From contig JAXBDG010000012.1 in assembly GCA_036320915.1 (NCBI GenBank), positions 1,104,501-1,168,500 on the forward strand: 64,000 nucleotides of DNA, read 5' to 3'. The stretch's first letter is position 1, and each line of letters begins with the position of its first letter. Positions 59,101-64,000 of this stretch are shown piece after piece. Both the position numbers and the translations under genes were made by a program. The stretch comes from Linnemannia elongata (Eukaryota; Mortierellomycota; Mortierellomycetes; Mortierellales; Mortierellaceae). The notes beneath the pieces were generated by a model. That model was not told the DNA's origin, did no database searches, and saw nothing but the letters and a program-made list of their open reading frames with translations.

Positions 59101-61699
59101 ACACCCTGTCGTCAGTTATACTCACCTTCGCGTCAGGGGGAGCAAGACCGAAGCCACGAACTGGAAGACCGACTTCTTTGGCCCGGGCGCGAATGCCAAG
59201 TTACTCCGCGATGCCAGTACCCTCACCAAGACCAACAACAACTACCGATTCATTCACAAGTCCCTCTTGGAGTACTTTTACTCAAGAACGTTCTATGACC
59301 CTTCTCGCCACAACCCCAGCCCCAGTCCCAGTGACGACGAAGATGGCGACTATCCAATGGAGCCACTGACGACTGAAGAGCTGCAAGAGGAACTAGGCAA
59401 GAGAAGCCTCATCAACGAGCCTTCGGTGATGCAGTTCTTGGCCGAGCGTGTGAAAATGGACTCTTCCTTCAAGGATCAGCTGGACTCTATCATCCATGTA
59501 TCCAAGACAGACGACAAGGCAGGCGTTGCGGCCGCAAATGCGATCACCATTTTGATCAGAGCTGAGCTCCAGTTCAACGGCTCCGATTTCAGCGGCATCA
59601 GGATCCCCGGTGCCGATCTTCGTGGAGGAGAGTTTGATTCTGCAAACCTCGAGGGCGCCGACCTGACCAAGGTGAACCTGAGCAAGGCATGGTTGCGACG
59701 AGCTAACTTGAGCAGGGCCATCATGACTGATGTCGAGTTTGGAGAACTTCCGTTCCTGAGAGCCGCCGACTTTGAGGGGGTGCATCAGCTTGCCTGGTCG
59801 TTCGACGGAAGTCTTCTTGTTACTTTGACGGGACAAGGGACGGTCGGTACCGCTGTCACTGTCTACTCCGCTGACACGTGGAAAAACGTCATCTCCTACC
59901 CAGGTAGGGACTCCATTGCCACCTCGCCCATCAGTCAGGAACTTGCCGTCGGACAGGAGAACCATGTCGTGCGGCTGACAGACATCAAGACAGGCCAAGC
60001 ACGACTCGACTTGGTCGGTCACACCTCCACGGTGACCTGCATTGCGTTCTCGCCCAATGGGAAGCTGGTTGCTGCTGGAAGTGCTTCCGAGGAAATTAGG
60101 ATCTGGTCAACCGTCGATGGGAAGAGCGTTCATGTCCTGAGCGGCCCTTCATTCCCTGTCAGAAGCGTTGTCTTTTCTCCCAACAGTCTCCAGCTCGTCT
60201 CCTGCGGAACTGCGGGCGCACCCCAGGTTTGGGATGTGCAGTCCGGCGAAAAACTCCTTACCCTAGTGGGTCATACCGGTGCTGTGGAATCCGTGGCCTA
60301 CTCCAAGGATGGTCATCAGATCGCGACCGCTGGCGTCGACAAGACTGTTCGGCTTTGGGACGCGCGCTCAGGCATTAACTCCAAGACCCTGCCAGGACAC
60401 CATAATGCCGTTGTTGGGGTAGCCTACTCCCCTGACGGCAAACTTCTTGCCTCCTGCAGTTCCGACCATACCATCCGCCTGTGGAATCCAAGCAATGGCC
60501 GTGCTCGCAACACCCTGTTTGGTCACATCCTCGAAATTCGCTGCATTGCCTTCTCGCCAAACGACAAGTATATTGCCTCTGGAGGACTGGATGGAACGAT
60601 CCGTCTCTGGGGTGCCGGAAGTGGAATGGTCGACGCTTATCCAGACAATGTCGCGGCAAAGCTGGTTTGTGTAGACGTCTCACCCAACGGCAAGTATATC
60701 GTGACCGGCAACAGCAAGGGCGTCGGACAACTCTGGGCGACATCCACAGGAAAGCAGCTTGTCAAGTTGGAGAAGAATGGCCACTCCGAGGAGATTACCG
60801 AGGTCGCCTTCTCGCCGTGCGGCCAAAGGATCGCTACCGCCAGTTTGGATAAAACCGTTCGTTTTTGGAATGCATTGACGGGAGTCGCCGAGCCAATCGT
60901 CATCAACCAATCCCGCGCCATCACCTGTCTCTCCTTCTCGCCCAAAGGCACCCGACTCGTCACGTCGGGCCGCGATAAGATCGTTCGAATCTGGGACGCC
61001 TACACCGGCGAGGCCGTCCATGTCCTTGAAGGCCACCAGGGCTGGGTCTCGAAGGTGCCTTTCTCCCCAAGCGGTCACCAAGTTGCTTCCTGTAGTGATG
61101 ACGGTTTCGTTCGCGTCTGGGACAGTGAGACGGGCGGAAATCTATTGAACCTGGCTCACGATCTCGACAAGGTGAACCAAATCAAGGATAACCAGGTCAA
61201 GGTCGACCAGGTCATTTATGATCCCAAGAACGAGTCGCTCATCTCTGTCGTCCTCGGCGAGAGGCCCTTCTGCTGGGATTCAGCGACAGGAGCGCGCATT
61301 GAGATGGATGGGGTGGATGCCAACGTCACACGGTGCTCGTTCACACCCGACGGCAAGATCTTCGCCGCTGCCTGTAGGGATGGTGTCCTCCGACTTTGGG
61401 ACCGCTCGTCCGAGACTGGCAAATGGACCAATGTGCTTCAGACCATGATTGGCGCCTCGTCCTGGATGAAGTGGACTGAAGGACCCAAGCGCCTTAACTT
61501 GGTCACTCTTGACAAGACCGGAAACCTGTGCATCTGGGAACTCAAGGAAGAGAACGGAGTTTACTCGTTGCAGCTGGACTGGTGCTCTGGATATGAGGAG
61601 CTTTCGTTGGTCGAGGCGAACTTGGAGGGTATTATTGGGGTATCGGAAGCGAACTTGCAGTTGATGAAGCAGCGTTCCATAATCCATTCCGAGTTTTGA
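56123..61699 (+). CDS. large STAND protein: HEAT-like/NACHT/pentapeptide/WD40
   Basis: 1858 aa, one uninterrupted exon. Order of parts: basic then Gly-rich hydrophobic N-terminus (about 23-52); Ser/Thr/Pro linker to about 155; an alpha-helical, ARM/HEAT-like region (about 200-640); NACHT NTPase with Walker A GDSGAGKST (712-720), Walker B HFVVICDGYDE (Asp about 788) and the downstream SLLEYFYSRTF block near 1045; pentapeptide-like repeats (about 1151-1200: ADLRG, ANLEG, ADLTK, ANLSR); and about fourteen WD40 repeats to residue 1815, enough for two seven-blade propellers. STAND ATPases act as signal-triggered oligomerising switches, and NACHT-WD40 proteins in fungi are NLR-like receptors of self/non-self recognition. 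The catalytic loop residues are intact, so the ATPase is probably active. The ligand and output are unknown. Start MANSPTKPEKQ has a good ACCATGG context. Confidence 0.93.
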   Translation: MANSPTKPEKQGLNSIIEKTKNKFFRRSFRTKRGAIAAGIGIVQLGTGSIVNPHESNSSNSATPTSTSSSPAPSTRNLSTLTPDNSPPHSATGSPVPGQKPLSGVATTTPPVSSETPTPATSTPVASKTSASSNGGFLSKIRGKSTPAPAPEEHRCPKIFPEKVTPPLFTTLIPIRGNRIESTAQLAYTNVLIRRHLAPPSDEVGDVDKPLPLDPPQQALLDAILKEEEELTHIRYLATRVVEEFALDTLKTKETVSEVVLLGPALELEYHRKLTNVLIGEFQKAPLTDIGLLEGLVEMVESAGKGYLLSDDLVKVLVVLRQRLETTHQQSSKYPYHLVLALSRLLDVMVGNKVVGVSRESDHEPLQRLLIDMMQSEDIYLKHQAAYAFQALMHIPNDESTKDCVLRNATTLVQGIIGVASIVNLNFEGFANGASEFYDAAVGVIEIADKVYSGIESFRDGGQGLWESLKGGLKSRGRIVWYMALREAKEHIQNGRLDEFNDFVFKVLCARSVEFQWGICLYLGEIAINPLWDLESREHAVEFLGTIYRDPLFTPRKPDPTLYSWILNVLRQVSEMRDEDIATYVNHAHSSNKDVANHAQLMLKDLVGVGNDDRQKLYTETMEGDPNQFPIKIRLTPPASFPLLTKVHNIPNVEFELNNVKKQRLAHTVNPLYIPPQAKPSLQSTDDDALFPLMEKAENFLKGPNEVLLLLGDSGAGKSTFNLQLERTLWLSYIKYGPIPLYINLPDIERPDQDLIAKHLRKLNFKEPQILEMKLHRHFVVICDGYDESQLKTNLHFTNKWNQPGQWKVKVVISCRGQYLGSDYRTRFQPQADRYSTTRNADANELMEEAAFAPFNMTQVEQYVEQYTKNPPEANIHAGKPMWTKDDYLSKLRRIPNLMDLVSNPFLLRLSLDALPEVVKSKSELSEIHITRVELYDSFVKQWLEINLARLDSNSLNPEEQEELIALRDAGFVVEGLDFQQRLAKAIFENQDGHPVVSYTHLRVRGSKTEATNWKTDFFGPGANAKLLRDASTLTKTNNNYRFIHKSLLEYFYSRTFYDPSRHNPSPSPSDDEDGDYPMEPLTTEELQEELGKRSLINEPSVMQFLAERVKMDSSFKDQLDSIIHVSKTDDKAGVAAANAITILIRAELQFNGSDFSGIRIPGADLRGGEFDSANLEGADLTKVNLSKAWLRRANLSRAIMTDVEFGELPFLRAADFEGVHQLAWSFDGSLLVTLTGQGTVGTAVTVYSADTWKNVISYPGRDSIATSPISQELAVGQENHVVRLTDIKTGQARLDLVGHTSTVTCIAFSPNGKLVAAGSASEEIRIWSTVDGKSVHVLSGPSFPVRSVVFSPNSLQLVSCGTAGAPQVWDVQSGEKLLTLVGHTGAVESVAYSKDGHQIATAGVDKTVRLWDARSGINSKTLPGHHNAVVGVAYSPDGKLLASCSSDHTIRLWNPSNGRARNTLFGHILEIRCIAFSPNDKYIASGGLDGTIRLWGAGSGMVDAYPDNVAAKLVCVDVSPNGKYIVTGNSKGVGQLWATSTGKQLVKLEKNGHSEEITEVAFSPCGQRIATASLDKTVRFWNALTGVAEPIVINQSRAITCLSFSPKGTRLVTSGRDKIVRIWDAYTGEAVHVLEGHQGWVSKVPFSPSGHQVASCSDDGFVRVWDSETGGNLLNLAHDLDKVNQIKDNQVKVDQVIYDPKNESLISVVLGERPFCWDSATGARIEMDGVDANVTRCSFTPDGKIFAAACRDGVLRLWDRSSETGKWTNVLQTMIGASSWMKWTEGPKRLNLVTLDKTGNLCIWELKEENGVYSLQLDWCSGYEELSLVEANLEGIIGVSEANLQLMKQRSIIHSEF

Positions 61700-62407
61700 G
61701 TAGTTATTCGTGATTAAATATTGATTTCTTTTCTATGTATCTGGCCATATGTCCTCAACGCCCTTTTACTCTCTATTTCCTCCGCTTCATGGAGCGATAG
61801 CGCAGTCTGTTAGAAAACAACACGATGGAGAAAACACAAAATCAAATCATATTTGTCAATTAAAGAATAGTCATTTATAAAGGGTTTAGAGATGGATAAC
61901 GTACGTAAATCGGACACGCGCGTTGTACGTGGATGTAAAAGAAGATTACTTTATTCCTAAATGGCGGACAAGTGGGCCAATGGGATCAAGCCAGGGAAGC
62001 AGCCTTCGAAAGGAACTGCCTCTCTCCACGATAGTGTTCTCTCCACTCCCAAAGGAATAAAGACAGGACGAAGGTCTGAGTAAACCTTGCTTGAAGTCCC
62101 CATCTCCCATCACTTTCTTCTCCTTCCTTTTCTTTCTGTCTCATCACTTTTGCCTTCTTCTCGTCTCTCATCACTCTTTTGTCCTTCTTCCCTTCTTCCT
62201 CACACCCTCCCGGGAATAATACAGTCTCTTTCACGTCCTACCCCTCCTCGCTCTCCCTTTTTGTGCACTATTACTCGTGTCAGTTACCTGATCAGTTTTT
62301 TCTTTTTCCTTGTTTTCCCCTGAGCTATCCAGTTCTGCCGCCACACCCAATTTTCTTTTCTCACTCTCACTCTCACATTCTAATACTCCTACACACACAC
62401 ACAGCCA
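61700..62407. other. intergenic and leader of the ER Hsp70 gene
   Basis: Downstream of the NACHT gene. A long CT-rich leader (62090-62390) precedes the ATG at 62408. No gene. Confidence 0.6.
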
Positions 62408-64000
62408 ATGAAGCCAACAACGCAAAGCAAAAAGAGGTCGCTCCTCACCCTGGGCGCGGTCGCCGCCTTGGGTGCCCTCTGCCTGAACACAACCCCCGTC
62501 GATGCCGCTGTTATGGCCATCGACTACGGTACCGACTGGTTCAAGGTCGCCCTCGTCAAGCCCGGTATCCCCTTCGACATCGTCCTCAACGCAGAGTCTA
62601 AGCGCAAGACCCAGTCGGCCATCAACATCCGCGGCGATAACCGCGCCTTTGGTTCCGAAGCCCTCAGCTTGGTATGGATCCGTGCCTGGTTCAATGATCA
62701 GCATCCTTGTTTCTTAAAGTTACCCCTGAGAATGACACACGCGCATCCAGATTTTCTGACACTCCGTTGTATTGCTTTTATCGTTTCATATAGGCCACTC
62801 GCTTTCCTCAAGATTCGTACATTGGATTAAAGAGAATCTTGGGTCGCGATTATGAGGACGATCATTGCGTCGAATTCCGTAACACCTTCACCAACAACAT
62901 GATCCGGGATCCCGTCAGAGGCACTGCAATTTTCGAGACCACCTCAGGAAACCAGTTCACCGTCGAGGAATTGGTCGCTATGCAATTCGCGCTTGCCAAG
63001 CAGCAAGCTGAGGACACTGCCGGCGAGTCCGTCAAGGATGTTGTCATCACTGTGAGTTCTCGCGCTCGTTGCGATTTTGGTTTCTTCTTGGTTGAGAAGG
63101 AATGCTGACTTGTTTGAGTTATGACGTGGAGAAACTGACCCAACATTCCTTTAATTTCACTAAACACTTGATTTTTTTTGTAGATCCCTCCCTACTTCAA
63201 CCAGTTTGAGCGCCAGGCTGTTCTCGATGCCGCAGATCTGGCTGGTCTCCATGTTCTGTCTCTCATCAATGACGAATCTGCCGGTAAGTGAAACGGAAAC
63301 GCCCAATGCGAAAGGAGGAAAAAAAAAGGAAAAAAGAAAATGAGAGCAGTTAAGGCCATGGTTGCATCCAATCGTCTTTCGATTTCTAACGCCGATCCAC
63401 TCTGCATGCTCCACGTATTATTTTTGCCCGCAAATAGTTGCTCTGAACTATGCCATGACCAGAACATTCCCTCAGGAACAATGCCACATCTTCTTCGACA
63501 TGGGTGCAGGAAGCACTGCTGCCAGCTTAGCCTGTTTCCAGGATCTCAGTGTCAAGGATGTCGGCAAGTTCTTTAAGACTGTTCAGCAGGTCGAGATCAA
63601 GGCTGTTGGCTACGACCGCACCTTGGGAGGACACGAATTCGACGTTCGCCTCCAAAAGTTCCTTGCCGCTAAATTCCAGGAGGCCAAGGGATCCAAGATC
63701 AGTGGCCCCGTCATCGAGAACGAGCGCGCCATGGCCAAGCTCCTCAAGGAAGCCAACCGTGTCAAGCAGATCCTCAGTGCCAACACCGAGACGATGGCCT
63801 CCGTAAGTGCTTTGAGATGCCCTAATATTTAGTACTATATCGCTGTCTTTGTCACCTAACTAATCAACGTGTATTGGCCACCAATTTAGGTCGAGAGCTT
63901 GATGGATGATGTTGATTTCAAGATCAAGGTGACACGCGCAGAGTTGGAGGACTTGACCAAGGATCTTCTGGACCGTGTTCGTGGACCCATTGATGCCGCT
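62408..64000 (+). CDS. ER-lumenal Hsp70, HYOU1/Lhs1 (Grp170) class, 3' end cut
   Basis: Join 62408-62671, 62794-63051, 63184-63283, 63438-63802 and 63890 onward; 319 codons before the window ends mid-gene. All four introns keep phase. An N-terminal hydrophobic signal ([15 protein letters not shown]) precedes the actin-like ATPase fold: [83 protein letters not shown], a [12 protein letters not shown] phosphate loop and [32 protein letters not shown] and [10 protein letters not shown] are the Grp170/Lhs1 variants of the Hsp70 loops, not those of BiP. Lhs1 is a nucleotide exchange factor for BiP and a holdase in the ER. No KDEL can be checked because the end is missing. Confidence 0.94.

Noticed and set aside
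57116..59125. Two frames of over 330 codons antisense to the NACHT gene
   Set aside because: Shadows; the plus strand has the full domain structure.

Overview
The window is nuclear DNA of a filamentous early-diverging fungus, most likely Mortierellomycota (Mortierella/Linnemannia/Podila-like). The reasons are spliceosomal introns with fungal GTAAGT-type donors, a GPI-anchored CotH protein, a very large STAND protein combining NACHT, pentapeptide and WD40 parts, two small Trp/Tyr-rich four-helix membrane proteins of a kind I cannot place elsewhere, and homonucleotide and microsatellite tracts between genes. The lineage is inferred from gene content; I ran no comparison.

Layout. 0-10 kb: two identical tRNA-Ile(AAU) genes in inverted arms of a diverged segmental duplication (581-1122 and 8544-9156) enclose a Whi2-like BTB protein (+) and a CotH protein (-). 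10-20 kb: a peroxisomal tandem-SCP2 protein (+), an Alr4036-type PNPOx flavoprotein (-), a pair of paralogous four-helix membrane proteins (+) and a DUF4112 protein (+). 20-23 kb: mitochondrial citrate synthase (-) with its targeting peptide split over two far upstream exons. 26-30 kb: a CaMKK/Ssp1-like upstream AMPK kinase (+), convergent with 3-phosphoglycerate dehydrogenase (-, 30.7-33.5 kb). 35-38.4 kb: a class I cyclic nucleotide phosphodiesterase (-) with a probable extra exon at 40.4 kb. 38.5-47.7 kb: gene-poor, repeat-rich, with one weakly supported multi-exon gene (44.3-45.9 kb). 47.7-52.3 kb: an RNF121-type membrane E3 ligase (+) and ADE2 AIR carboxylase (+). 52.4-56.1 kb: repeats, a possible orphan exon pair and the spliced leader of the next gene. 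56.1-61.7 kb: an uninterrupted 1858-codon HEAT-like/NACHT/pentapeptide/WD40 gene. 62.4-64 kb: an ER Hsp70 of the HYOU1/Lhs1 class (+), cut by the window edge.

Most genes are housekeeping or signalling genes with no evident shared pathway. Signalling members (Whi2-like, CaMKK, cAMP phosphodiesterase) all relate to nutrient and energy sensing in other fungi, but their proximity is not evidence of a functional cluster. The most unusual items are the NACHT protein, the tRNA-bearing inverted duplication, the duplicated CDFETG-CYWVP motif in the kinase tail, and several very long introns (0.6-1.35 kb, possibly 2 kb). All spliced models were built by hand from ORF continuity, splice-site consensus and phase; every accepted junction keeps frame.
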